Shown here: piece after piece, positions 6,878 to 13,304 of the stretch
How the letters are laid out: every line of letters starts with the position of its first letter
How positions within the stretch are numbered: the stretch's first letter is position 1
Source: Gemmatimonadaceae bacterium
GTDB taxonomy: Bacteria; Latescibacterota; UBA2968; UBA8231
DNA: 14,181 bases
Direction of reading: 5' to 3'
Assembly (NCBI GenBank): GCA_002726335.1
Contig: PBSR01000087.1
Span: 1 to 14,181 of the forward strand
Translations under genes and position numbers: made by a program
The notes under the pieces: generated by a model
What the model saw: only the letters and a program-made list of their open reading frames with translations
Told to the model about the DNA's origin: nothing
Database searches by the model: none

Positions 6878-7899
6878 ACCAGAGAAGAACCCGGCAACCC
6901 GGACTGCCCGCAAGGCACACTCACCGGTCTCCCGGTTGCTGCCGATTCGTTGGCTGCCAGCGACACCGCAGCCGATCTGAGGCCCTCGGCGTAGTCGCAC
7001 AGGATCGGCGCTCCGTCGCCGCTGGATACGGCGCGTACGAAGGCGGCGTCGATACTCTCATAGGCGGGGGCTTCAGCCGGCACGGCGATGGCATCCTCCG
7101 GCTGTACGGTCAGCTCGCGGCCGATGTCGGCGATGGTGTCACCCATAAGAACCTGCATGCCGCTGCGCCCGCCACCGCTGGTCAGCGTACAGACGTTGGA
7201 GACGTAGCCCACGGCGCCGGAGGCAAAGCGCAGGGACATGACCTGCGAGTCTGGTACGGTCATGTTCGTCGTGTTCTCTGCGACCCGATGCCCGTAGCAG
7301 GCATAGACCTCGGTGATCTCACCGGCGATCCATCGCATCGCATCGATCTGATGTGTCGTCTGTTCGTGCAGCTGGCCGCCTGACTTCTCCTGTACACGCC
7401 ACCAGTTGTCCTCATCTCCGGGTGTGCCGCCCCAGCGGTCGGCACAGATCATCGACACCTCACGGTCGTGGAGCAGATCGCGGGCCGTTCGCCACGGGTG
7501 TCGGTAGCGCAGGGTGTAGCCGACGCTGGACAGGATTCCACCCTTCTCGATGGCCGCCAGATTGGCCAGGCCCAGATCGTAATCGAGAACTACGGGCTTC
7601 TCGACGAAGAGATGGAGCCCCGCTGCGGCGGCGAGTTGCTCGGCGTCGTCGTGGGCGAAGGGAGGGACGCAGACATACACGGCATCGATATCTGCGGCGG
7701 CCTCGTCGAACATGCGGTGATGATCGGTGAACACACGGGCGTCGGCCACGTCTTCGGCAGCGGACCGGGCCCGCTCCTCTGAGATGTCGCACAGGGCAAC
7801 GACTCGTGCCTTCTCAGGTCCGAGGGCGGTGAGCTCGCCCAGATGATGGCCGGCGATGCCGCCGGTGCCGATGAAGGCGATGCGTACAGGGTCTGCCAT
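6874..7899 (-). CDS. Gfo/Idh/MocA-family NAD(P)-dependent oxidoreductase
   Basis: A 341-residue cytoplasmic dehydrogenase of normal length. The N-terminal Rossmann fold shows IAFIGTGGIAGHH (G11-x-G13-x-x-G16), and the cofactor-domain end shows the EKP motif (E100-K101-P102), whose Lys is conserved in catalysis. The C-terminal half carries GGQLHEQTTHQID (174-186), the counterpart of the usual 'GGG..xDxGxHxxD' block. H183 and D186 are in place, and Glu179 replaces the more common Asp. Family members oxidise or reduce hydroxyls of sugars, inositols and sugar acids, often as a reversible step before elimination or epimerisation. The ATG start shares one base with the sulfatase stop (TGATG), and its stop overlaps the transporter start (ATGA). 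Placed right after the sulfatase, it is a good candidate to act on the desulfated sugar. The exact substrate cannot be read. Confidence 0.88.
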   Translation of the reverse strand: MADPVRIAFIGTGGIAGHHLGELTALGPEKARVVALCDISEERARSAAEDVADARVFTDHHRMFDEAAADIDAVYVCVPPFAHDDAEQLAAAAGLHLFVEKPVVLDYDLGLANLAAIEKGGILSSVGYTLRYRHPWRTARDLLHDREVSMICADRWGGTPGDEDNWWRVQEKSGGQLHEQTTHQIDAMRWIAGEITEVYACYGHRVAENTTNMTVPDSQVMSLRFASGAVGYVSNVCTLTSGGGRSGMQVLMGDTIADIGRELTVQPEDAIAVPAEAPAYESIDAAFVRAVSSGDGAPILCDYAEGLRSAAVSLAANESAATGRPVSVPCGQSGLPGSSLV

Positions 7900-9404
7900 C
7901 AGGCGCCTGCGATTCGTGGCATGGGGAGGGGCTCCTTACCCATCTCGGCAAACAGAAGAGATCGTATGAGCTCCTCCTTCAGCGCGGTATGCCCAGGGTC
8001 GTCCCACAGGTTCGTCGACTCCCCGGGATCGTTCTCGAGATCGAACAACTCGCCGTACTCCTGTCGATAGTAGACGGTCAGCTTGTAGCGCTGATCCACG
8101 TACGTCTTCACATGAATTGTAGTCGGCTCGTGGTGGTTTTCGATCGTGACATGGTCACGTGCCGCCTCCCCGCCCTGCCAGGCCTGCAGCTGGCTCACAC
8201 CCGACATCCGGCCGGGGATGGGGATGCCGGCGACTTCGAGGAAGCTCGGTGCCAGATCGACGAGCGAGAGCAGGGAATCCGATACGGCCGCTGCCGGGAT
8301 CCGCCCCGGCCAGCGTGCCAGAAAGGGCAGCTTCACCAGATCCTCATAGTGGAAGGGGCCCTTGGCACAGAGACCATGCTGACCGAAGAGATGGCCGTGA
8401 TCGGTGGTGAAGACGACGAGTGTGTCGTCTGCCAGACCGAGGGTGTCGAGGCGGTCGATGATGCGGCCGATGTACTTGTCCATGAGGCTGACCATACCGT
8501 AGTAGACGGCCACGTCCCGAGCCAGCTCCTCTGGATCACGCCGATGGGATGACATGCCGTGGATGCCGAAACCACTCTCACGCCAGGCGGAGAAATCCGG
8601 TTTCTCCTGTTGTGTCAGGGCAAAGTGGGGTGGGTTGCGCTCGTGCTCCCCCGGGGACAGACCTGGAACCGAGATGGAGCCCGGCTCGTACATGCTGTCC
8701 CAGGGCTCGGGTGCCAGGTATGGCGGATGGGGATCGAAGAAACTTGACCAGAGGAAGAAGGGCTCCCCCGACGTCGCATATCCCTCCAGCTGACGTTCAC
8801 TCTCCTCGGCGATCCACGTGTTGTAGTGGAACTGTTCCGGGATCTCCCAGCGATGTTTCTGCGTCGTGTTCGTCCCTGTGGGTGGCTGGTAGGCGGACCG
8901 CCAGTCGGTGTAGCCCTTGTCCTCCATCCAGATCGCGTAGTGCTGACCCACGTGTGCTTCGTCCGCATGGTTGCGCGCCAGGCGGACCGTATCGAACCCG
9001 TAGAACGGCTCATCGAAGTGGCGCCAGAAGTCGAGATCCTGCAGGATGGGGTACGACTCCAGCGAAGAAAACTCATCCGTGCTCTTCAATGGCTGGAAGT
9101 GGGCCTTGCCGACAAGGGCTGTACGGTAACCGGCGGCCTGCAGATCGTCACCCACGGTCGGTTCATCCTCGAGCAGTTTCGTCCCCAGACTCCAGGCACC
9201 GTGCTGGCTGGGGTACTTGCCGGTGATGATCGACGCCCGCGTCGGGGTACAGGTCGGATTCGGGCAGTAGGCGCGATCGAAGCGTGTGCCCTGAGTCGCC
9301 AGCCGGTCCAGGTTCGGCGTGCGAATCTGTGGGTTCACACAACCCATCGTGCTCCAGTGCTGTTGATCGGAGGTGATCAGCAGGATGTTGGGTCGATCCG
9401 TCAA
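7899..9404 (-). CDS. Cys-type sulfatase, apparently cytoplasmic
   Basis: A 501-residue member of the formylglycine sulfatase family (alkaline-phosphatase superfamily). The modification motif CTPTRASIITG (C52 to G62) fits C-x-P-x-R-x4-TG, so C52 should become formylglycine. Other expected active-site residues are D13 and Q14 in ITSDQQHW, R56, K100 and H102 in GKAHF, H226 in DPHPPY, D335 and H336 in TTDHGHLFG, and K348 in AKGPF. The C-terminal domain shows YGELFDLENDP (450-460). Family members hydrolyse sulfate esters, or more rarely phosphonate monoesters. The protein begins MTDRPNILLI with no signal peptide, unlike most polysaccharide sulfatases, so it should act in the cytoplasm on an imported small molecule. 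The start is TTG at 9404, supported by GAGGA seven bases upstream; the nearby ATG at 9409 runs into a stop after two codons. No maturase gene is in the window. Confidence 0.92.
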   Translation of the reverse strand: MTDRPNILLITSDQQHWSTMGCVNPQIRTPNLDRLATQGTRFDRAYCPNPTCTPTRASIITGKYPSQHGAWSLGTKLLEDEPTVGDDLQAAGYRTALVGKAHFQPLKSTDEFSSLESYPILQDLDFWRHFDEPFYGFDTVRLARNHADEAHVGQHYAIWMEDKGYTDWRSAYQPPTGTNTTQKHRWEIPEQFHYNTWIAEESERQLEGYATSGEPFFLWSSFFDPHPPYLAPEPWDSMYEPGSISVPGLSPGEHERNPPHFALTQQEKPDFSAWRESGFGIHGMSSHRRDPEELARDVAVYYGMVSLMDKYIGRIIDRLDTLGLADDTLVVFTTDHGHLFGQHGLCAKGPFHYEDLVKLPFLARWPGRIPAAAVSDSLLSLVDLAPSFLEVAGIPIPGRMSGVSQLQAWQGGEAARDHVTIENHHEPTTIHVKTYVDQRYKLTVYYRQEYGELFDLENDPGESTNLWDDPGHTALKEELIRSLLFAEMGKEPLPMPRIAGA

Positions 9405-9411
9405 TGCATGT

Positions 9412-9416
9412 TCCTC
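9412..9416 (-). promoter_or_regulatory. Shine-Dalgarno supporting the TTG start of the sulfatase
   Basis: On the minus strand these bases read GAGGA within a GAGAGAGGAA run, seven bases before the TTG at 9404. The competing ATG at 9407-9409 is out of frame, is followed by CAT and then TGA, and sits too close to the site. TTG is therefore the likely start; it is the only TTG start I assign in this window. Confidence 0.6.
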
Positions 9417-9420
9417 TCTC

Positions 9421-10152
9421 TCAGTGCAGCGCCAGAGCGAGGCCGCCGCCGATGGCGACCAGACCGATGGCCAGACGCCGGTACAAGCCGGCGTCGACCC
9501 GGTTCTTCAAACACATTCCCACCAAGTACCCGGAAGCGACTCCGGGCAAGGCCTGCAGCGACAACCACAGCGTCTCACCGGTGAGCACGCCAACGTTGCC
9601 GAAGGTGGCAGAGATCAGTGTGTGCAGAATGAAGAAGTAGCACAAGAGCGTAGCGCGAAACCCTTCGTGTGACCATCGCTGGCGCAAACCCAGCAGAACG
9701 ACGGGCGGTCCGGACATGGCGCTCGCCCCGCCGAGAATCCCGCTCAGTACCCCCGCGCCGACCAGGGCCCGGCCTTCGCCGGCCAGCGGCGCAGCCGGAC
9801 GAATCGCCATGGCGCCGACGGCGAGCAGGGTGATCCCGCCAATCACACCCCGCATCGTGCCATCCGGCAGGCAGGCCAGACCGTATATGCCGAGAGGCGC
9901 GCCGACGATGGCCCCGGCCAGCAGGCGGGCGATGCGGCCGGGGATCAGATGTCGCCGACAGCCATAGACGAGAAAGATGGCAATGGGGAACCAGCTGATG
10001 AGGACGAGCGGTACCGCCTGCACCGGCGGGAACAGCAGGATGAGGAAAGGTGTCGCCACCAGCGCATAGCCGAAGCCGGTCACCGAGGCCACCAGGGCGG
10101 CGGCGCCGAGAATCGCGTTCACCCACAGGATGGAAGGGTCCAGTTCTGTCAC
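9421..10152 (-). CDS. TauE/SafE-family membrane protein (sulfite/organosulfur anion exporter-like)
   Basis: A 243-residue, very hydrophobic protein with about seven to eight membrane segments. It carries the two related motifs of the TauE/SafE (DUF81) family: VTGFGYALVATPFL (residues 24-37) in the first half and GGASAMSGPPVVLLG (141-155) in the second. Members are linked to export of sulfite, sulfoacetate or sulfolactate across the inner membrane, although many are uncharacterised. It is the first gene of the array, 16 bases ahead of the sulfatase, which supports a job in removing a sulfur oxyanion released inside the cell, or in moving the sulfated substrate. The start is GTG at 10152 with no strong Shine-Dalgarno; a downstream GTG at codon 11 would cut the first helix short. 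The divergent enolase-family gene starts 41 bases beyond. The family is clear; direction and substrate are inferred. Confidence 0.85.
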   Translation of the reverse strand: MTELDPSILWVNAILGAAALVASVTGFGYALVATPFLILLFPPVQAVPLVLISWFPIAIFLVYGCRRHLIPGRIARLLAGAIVGAPLGIYGLACLPDGTMRGVIGGITLLAVGAMAIRPAAPLAGEGRALVGAGVLSGILGGASAMSGPPVVLLGLRQRWSHEGFRATLLCYFFILHTLISATFGNVGVLTGETLWLSLQALPGVASGYLVGMCLKNRVDAGLYRRLAIGLVAIGGGLALALH

Positions 10153-10193
10153 CTATCTTGTGTCGTGTCTCCCCTGCCGCCAGGAGCGCGAGC
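10153..10193. promoter_or_regulatory. Short divergent spacer, probable shared promoter region
   Basis: Only 41 bases separate the GTG start of the TauE/SafE gene (minus) from the GTG start of the enolase-family gene (plus). The plus-strand ribosome site AGGAG at 10182-10186 falls inside it. A weak -10-like TATCTT lies at 10154-10159 for the plus strand, with a poor -35. The spacer is too short for two separate promoters, so at least one must lie within the neighbouring coding sequence. No clear operator palindrome is seen. Confidence 0.35.
10182..10186 (+). promoter_or_regulatory. Shine-Dalgarno deciding the GTG start at 10194
   Basis: AGGAG sits seven bases before GTG at 10194. The reading frame stays open further upstream to 10050, but that extension runs through the start of the divergent exporter gene, is rich in Arg, Ser and Pro, and has no family similarity. 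This site therefore sets the likely true start. Confidence 0.7.
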
Positions 10194-11198
10194 GTGAGAA
10201 TCACCGAAGTCGAACTGTACCAGGTCGAGATCCCGCCGATCCCGCCCATCGCCAGGTACATGCCGAAGATCTACGACATCACCCTGACGCGGGTGGCCAC
10301 CGACGAGGGTTTCACCGGGTGGGGTGAGTGTCAGGGACGCAGAGCCGACCTGGAGGCAGGCTTCATGTCCCTTGTCGGAGAGGACCCGCTGGCGCTGGAC
10401 CCGTTTGCCCAACCCGATGCCATCACCTGCGCCCTGCTTGACATCACCGGCCAGGCCTGGGGTATACCCGTGCACAGGTTCTTCGGCGCCCGCGTCCGAG
10501 ATCGCGTGCCCGTGTCGTACTGGTCCTGCCACATGGAGCCGGCAGAGACCGCCGCCGAAGCCGAGATCGGCGCCGGCCTGGGATTCACCAACCACAAACT
10601 CAAGGCAAGGCCCTGGGATATCGTCGAGACCGTGCGCCTGATGCGGACGGCGGCAGGCTCCGACTACACCGTCGGGGTCGACCCCAACACCCTGTTTTCA
10701 CAGCCCTCGACGGCGGCGCGGCTGGCTGCCGAACTGGAACCCTTCGGCACGGTAGCCAATTTCGAGGACCCCGTCCTCAAGGACAATCTCGACTGGTTTC
10801 GATTGCTGCGCGAGAAGACCTGGATCCCCATCGCCATGCACCTGGGGGCACCCAGCGGCGTGTTGGCGGCCCTGAAGGCGGAGGCGGTGGATCACATCAA
10901 TCTCGGCGGCTCTGCCGTGCAGGTACGGCGCTCGGCGGCCCTGGCGGAAGCGGCCAACGTACCCATCTGGGTCCAGATGGGTGGCCTGTGCCTTGGTGTG
11001 CTGGCCGCCTATTCGATCCACCTGCAGTCCACCCTGCCCAACGCCACCTTGCCCTGTGACGAACTGCCTTTCACACGCATCGCCGATATCTGCGATGGCT
11101 CTCTCGTTGTCGAGGCAGGTCATTTCCTCGTGCCCGAAGGTCCGGGACTCGGGGTCCACGTCGATCTGGATACGGTGGAGCGCTACCGCGTCGCCTGA
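10194..11198 (+). CDS. Enolase-superfamily (MR/MLE) protein with atypical metal site
   Basis: A 334-residue protein with the mandelate racemase/muconate lactonizing enzyme layout: an N-terminal capping domain (1 to about 95, with VATDEGFTGWGE at 34-45) and a modified TIM barrel. The strand-2 KxK motif is K135-x-K137 (NHKLKARP). The first two metal ligands are D163 (GVDPNTLF) and E191 (NFEDPV). The third ligand, normally Asp or Glu in a 'P(I)xxDE' strand, falls at His216 in IPIAMHLG. The strand-6 Lys of true muconate or dipeptide enzymes is replaced in DHINLGGS. The reaction is therefore unlikely to be standard cycloisomerisation. The start is GTG at 10194 with AGGAG seven bases upstream. It is the only intact plus-strand gene in the window, divergent from the exporter operon and ending 7 bases from the convergent isomerase gene. 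It may process a sugar acid from the neighbouring pathways; the substrate is unknown. Confidence 0.82.
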   Translation: MRITEVELYQVEIPPIPPIARYMPKIYDITLTRVATDEGFTGWGECQGRRADLEAGFMSLVGEDPLALDPFAQPDAITCALLDITGQAWGIPVHRFFGARVRDRVPVSYWSCHMEPAETAAEAEIGAGLGFTNHKLKARPWDIVETVRLMRTAAGSDYTVGVDPNTLFSQPSTAARLAAELEPFGTVANFEDPVLKDNLDWFRLLREKTWIPIAMHLGAPSGVLAALKAEAVDHINLGGSAVQVRRSAALAEAANVPIWVQMGGLCLGVLAAYSIHLQSTLPNATLPCDELPFTRIADICDGSLVVEAGHFLVPEGPGLGVHVDLDTVERYRVA

Positions 11199-11205
11199 CG
11201 TCTGT

Positions 11206-12027
11206 CTAGCCAGCCAGGGGCAGGGCAGCCAGAATGCCCTGGATGTAGCCCCGCGTGAAGGTCAACTCCCGCTCGACGGCTGGCGCCTCGGGCCCGCCAC
11301 CGACACACTCCACGTAACAGGGCCCGTCGAAACCGACGGCGCGCAGTTTGGCCAGCACCAGAGGAAAATCGACCAGCCCCGTGCCTGGTGTGATCATGAC
11401 ATCCGGTTTGTCCCCATCGATGGCACAGTCCTTGACGATGAACGTCGTCACCCGCGCGGCGATCTTTTCCACGTCCCCTTCCGGGCGCCGTTCCCCCACC
11501 GTGTAGTAGATGATGTTCCCGGGATCGAAACAGATGCCGAAGGCTGGATGGTCCACCGCCTCGGTGGTGGCCTGCAAGTGCTCGACGGTGAGGCTGATGC
11601 CGCCATGGGGTTTCATGCTGATCCCGAGACCTGCTTCGTCGGCATACGGCGCGGCCCGCCGCATCAGCTCGATGTAGTCCTGGTACCGATCCTCGTCACT
11701 GGAGCCGAGATCCAGAATCCATCGGGCACCCACTTCCGCAGCATTGTCGATGAGGCGCCGGTAGTCATCGACGGCCTCATCCAGGGAGAGGTCGAGGTGG
11801 GTGCGACCGAGGACCATCGACGGAACGAGTCCGGCGTCGCGGGTTGCCCGGGTGGCCGCCACCACCTCGTCGGCGCTGCTGTCCGAGCGCACCGGTGCCT
11901 GGCCCTGATTGGCAAACAGCGCCACGTGCTCGTACCCGGCGGCGGCGATGCGCTCACAGGCGTCGGCGAAGGAGAGCTGGTTGAGAGGACGCGTACAGGC
12001 CCCAAGGACTGCGGTTGAAGTTGTCAT
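11206..12027 (-). CDS. Sugar phosphate isomerase/epimerase-like TIM barrel (second copy type)
   Basis: A 273-residue xylose-isomerase-like TIM-barrel protein, clearly a different subfamily from the one at 1287-2063. The strand ends read SMKPHGG (K139, H141), ICFDPGN (D168), FIVKDC (K199, D200) and YVECVGGG (E240). In typical relatives the first and third of these carry metal-binding Glu and His, so this subfamily seems to use D168, E240 and possibly H141 or D200. The fold is cytoplasmic and the protein has no signal peptide. It lies 66 bases downstream of the galactonate-dehydratase-like gene on the same strand and converges on the plus-strand enolase-family gene with 7 bases between stops. 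That context suggests a step in sugar-acid breakdown. The ATG start at 12027 has no strong Shine-Dalgarno. The reaction cannot be named; a 3-keto-sugar or sugar-acid isomerase is one option. Confidence 0.78.
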   Translation of the reverse strand: MTTSTAVLGACTRPLNQLSFADACERIAAAGYEHVALFANQGQAPVRSDSSADEVVAATRATRDAGLVPSMVLGRTHLDLSLDEAVDDYRRLIDNAAEVGARWILDLGSSDEDRYQDYIELMRRAAPYADEAGLGISMKPHGGISLTVEHLQATTEAVDHPAFGICFDPGNIIYYTVGERRPEGDVEKIAARVTTFIVKDCAIDGDKPDVMITPGTGLVDFPLVLAKLRAVGFDGPCYVECVGGGPEAPAVERELTFTRGYIQGILAALPLAG

Positions 12028-12093
12028 GGCGCTACGGTAGGTCCGGTGTGGCAGGACGTCAACAGCCAGCGAGCAGGCAGACCAGCAAGCTGG

Positions 12094-13218
12094 TTAGAGA
12101 AACCCCAGATCCTCGCGTGCAGCGGCGCGCACGGCATCGTCGCTGAGCGTGAGTCCGAGTCCGGGACGCTCGCCGACCGTGATATGGCCCTCTTCGATCA
12201 GCTGCGGGCCTTCTTCCACGAGTCCCGTCCACACGTCGTTGTCGAGATGGTGGAATTCGAGAGCGAGGAAGTTCGGGATCGCCGTGCAGACGTGGGCGGC
12301 GGCGTACGTGCCGACGGGACCACAGATGTTGTGCGGCGCGATGGGGATATAGTAGAGGTCGGCCAGGTCGGCGATGCGCCGTCCCTCGAGCAGGCCTCCC
12401 GCCTTGGCCAGGTCCGGTGACAGGATGTCGGCGCCATGGCCTTCCACGAGCTCACGGAATCCGTAGCGGGTGTACAGGTTTTCGCCGGTGCAGATGGGTG
12501 TTGCTGTCTGTGCCGTGAGATGGCGCATGGCTTCGTTGTTTTCCGGAGGGATCGGATCCTCGAGCCACAGCAGGTCCAGCTTCTCGAAGGCTCGCGCGAT
12601 CTTGAGGACATCCACCGGTGCGTAGCGCCAGTGAGCGTCGATGGCCAGATCCGTGTCGGCATCGAGGGCCTCCCGGGCGGCGGTGACGACGTCGACGTAG
12701 TGAGCGATGTCGCGATTGCGGATGCCGCGATTGTACGCGTCGCGCTGTGTCGGCAGCGGATCGATGTCAAACTTGAGCGCCGTGAACCCGCGCGCCTCCA
12801 CCTCACGGGCGCGGCGTGCGTAGGCTTCCGGGCTTTCGTCATCGCCGGCATGACAGTCGTTGTAAACCCGCACCCGATGGCGGAACCGCCCACCCAGCAA
12901 CTGCCAGATCGGCGTTCCCAGCATCTGTCCCGCCAGGTCCCACAGCGCCATCTCGATCCCGCTGATGGCGCTCATCACGGCACCCTGAAAGAAACCCGAG
13001 GCGGACATGACTCGCTGCATGTCGTGAAACAGCCGATCCACATGCCGTGGATCCTGCCCGATCAAGGCCTTCGTCAGGCGTTCGTCCACGGCGATCTGAT
13101 GCACACCGGCACCATGGTAGGCCTCGCCAAGTCCGACGAGACCGGAGTCGGTGCGGATGCGGATCAGGACCCACGGGAACGGCTGCAACACGACGGCGCC
13201 AACTGCTGTGATCTTCAT
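12094..13218 (-). CDS. Enolase-superfamily sugar-acid dehydratase (galactonate-dehydratase-like)
   Basis: A 374-residue enolase-superfamily protein with complete catalytic machinery. Visible residues are K149-F-D151 (ALKFDIDP), metal ligands D194 (AIDAHW), E220 (WLEDPIPPEN) and E246 (CTGENLY), plus H196, H296 (IAPHN) and E321 (LALEFHH). The offsets from the first ligand (+2 His, +26 Glu, +52 Glu, +102 His) equal those I recall for E. coli D-galactonate dehydratase (D183, H185, E209, E235, H285), so dehydration of a sugar acid to a 2-keto-3-deoxy acid is the best guess. Related mannonate or gluconate dehydratases remain possible. The ATG at 13218 has only a weak GGGG upstream. A hairpin terminator lies just 24 bases before the start, so the gene needs read-through or a promoter overlapping that hairpin. 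The isomerase-like gene follows after 66 bases and is probably cotranscribed. Confidence 0.85.
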   Translation of the reverse strand: MKITAVGAVVLQPFPWVLIRIRTDSGLVGLGEAYHGAGVHQIAVDERLTKALIGQDPRHVDRLFHDMQRVMSASGFFQGAVMSAISGIEMALWDLAGQMLGTPIWQLLGGRFRHRVRVYNDCHAGDDESPEAYARRAREVEARGFTALKFDIDPLPTQRDAYNRGIRNRDIAHYVDVVTAAREALDADTDLAIDAHWRYAPVDVLKIARAFEKLDLLWLEDPIPPENNEAMRHLTAQTATPICTGENLYTRYGFRELVEGHGADILSPDLAKAGGLLEGRRIADLADLYYIPIAPHNICGPVGTYAAAHVCTAIPNFLALEFHHLDNDVWTGLVEEGPQLIEEGHITVGERPGLGLTLSDDAVRAAAREDLGFL

Positions 13219-13242
13219 CCGTCAGACCCCGAGAGGAAATGA

Positions 13243-13274
13243 GAAAGGGCCACCCCATCCGGGGCGGCCCTTTC
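13243..13274 (-). terminator. Hairpin terminator after the PorV/PorQ-like gene
   Basis: Bases 13243-13251 (gaaagggcc) pair with 13266-13274 (ggccctttc), and 13253-13256 (cccc) pair with 13261-13264 (gggg), leaving a four-base loop. The single imperfect position, 13252/13265, is an A-C mismatch in plus-strand RNA but a G-U wobble in minus-strand RNA. The stem is therefore continuous at 14 pairs only for transcripts of the minus strand. The minus-strand sequence after the stem continues TCATTTCC, a modest T-rich tail. It lies 31 bases past the stop of the PorV/PorQ-like gene, which it probably terminates. Confidence 0.75.
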
Positions 13275-13304
13275 GAAGCTCCAAGGCGTGGCGTGTGTCC
13301 GTCC

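Larger units (their letters stand above)
424..10152 (-). other. Putative ten-gene catabolic operon
   Basis: Ten genes run in one direction from 10152 down to 424 with no interruption. In transcription order the junctions are: TauE to sulfatase, 16-nt gap; sulfatase to Gfo/Idh, 1-nt TGATG overlap; Gfo/Idh to NptA, 4-nt ATGA overlap; NptA to PhoU, 3-nt gap; PhoU to isochorismatase-like, 4-nt GTGA overlap; isochorismatase-like to epimerase, 4-nt GTGA overlap; epimerase to M20, 34-nt gap; M20 to isomerase, 21-nt gap; isomerase to aminotransferase, 1-nt TGATG overlap. I see no convincing internal terminator in the gaps. Such spacing implies cotranscription and translational coupling. The promoter should lie near or within the start of the divergent enolase-family gene, because only 41 bases separate the two start codons at 10153-10193. 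The combined role, sulfated and N-substituted sugar catabolism, is inference. Confidence 0.75.

Noticed and set aside
4967..6994. Long open frame on the plus strand (about 675 codons) lying across the isochorismatase-like, PhoU and transporter genes
   Set aside because: It is antisense to three well-recognised genes with intact motifs. Its product is rich in His, Gln, Arg and Gly with no family resemblance, as expected of a shadow frame in GC-rich DNA.
6878..7000. Upstream extension of the Na+/phosphate cotransporter frame, adding 41 residues
   Set aside because: It overlaps the end of the Gfo/Idh gene by more than 120 bases, is Arg-rich and not transporter-like, while the ATG at 6877 gives an ATGA overlap and normal length.
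7843..9584. Several plus-strand open frames opposite the sulfatase gene
   Set aside because: The sulfatase has every expected active-site motif in one frame; the opposite frames show only composition-driven Arg/Pro/Gly-rich sequence.
10050..10193. Upstream extension of the plus-strand enolase-family frame
   Set aside because: It runs antisense through the exporter's N-terminus and lacks family similarity; GTG at 10194 has AGGAG at ideal spacing.
11199..11205. Seven-base spacer between convergent stops, the same length as the spacer at 417-423
   Set aside because: The two spacers share no sequence and equal length is probably coincidence in compact DNA.
12081..12094. Perfect inverted repeat ACCAGC-AA-GCTGGT right at the stop of the dehydratase gene
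   Set aside because: The two-base centre is too short for a stable hairpin loop, there is no T-run, and a single short palindrome is expected by chance. An operator role cannot be supported.
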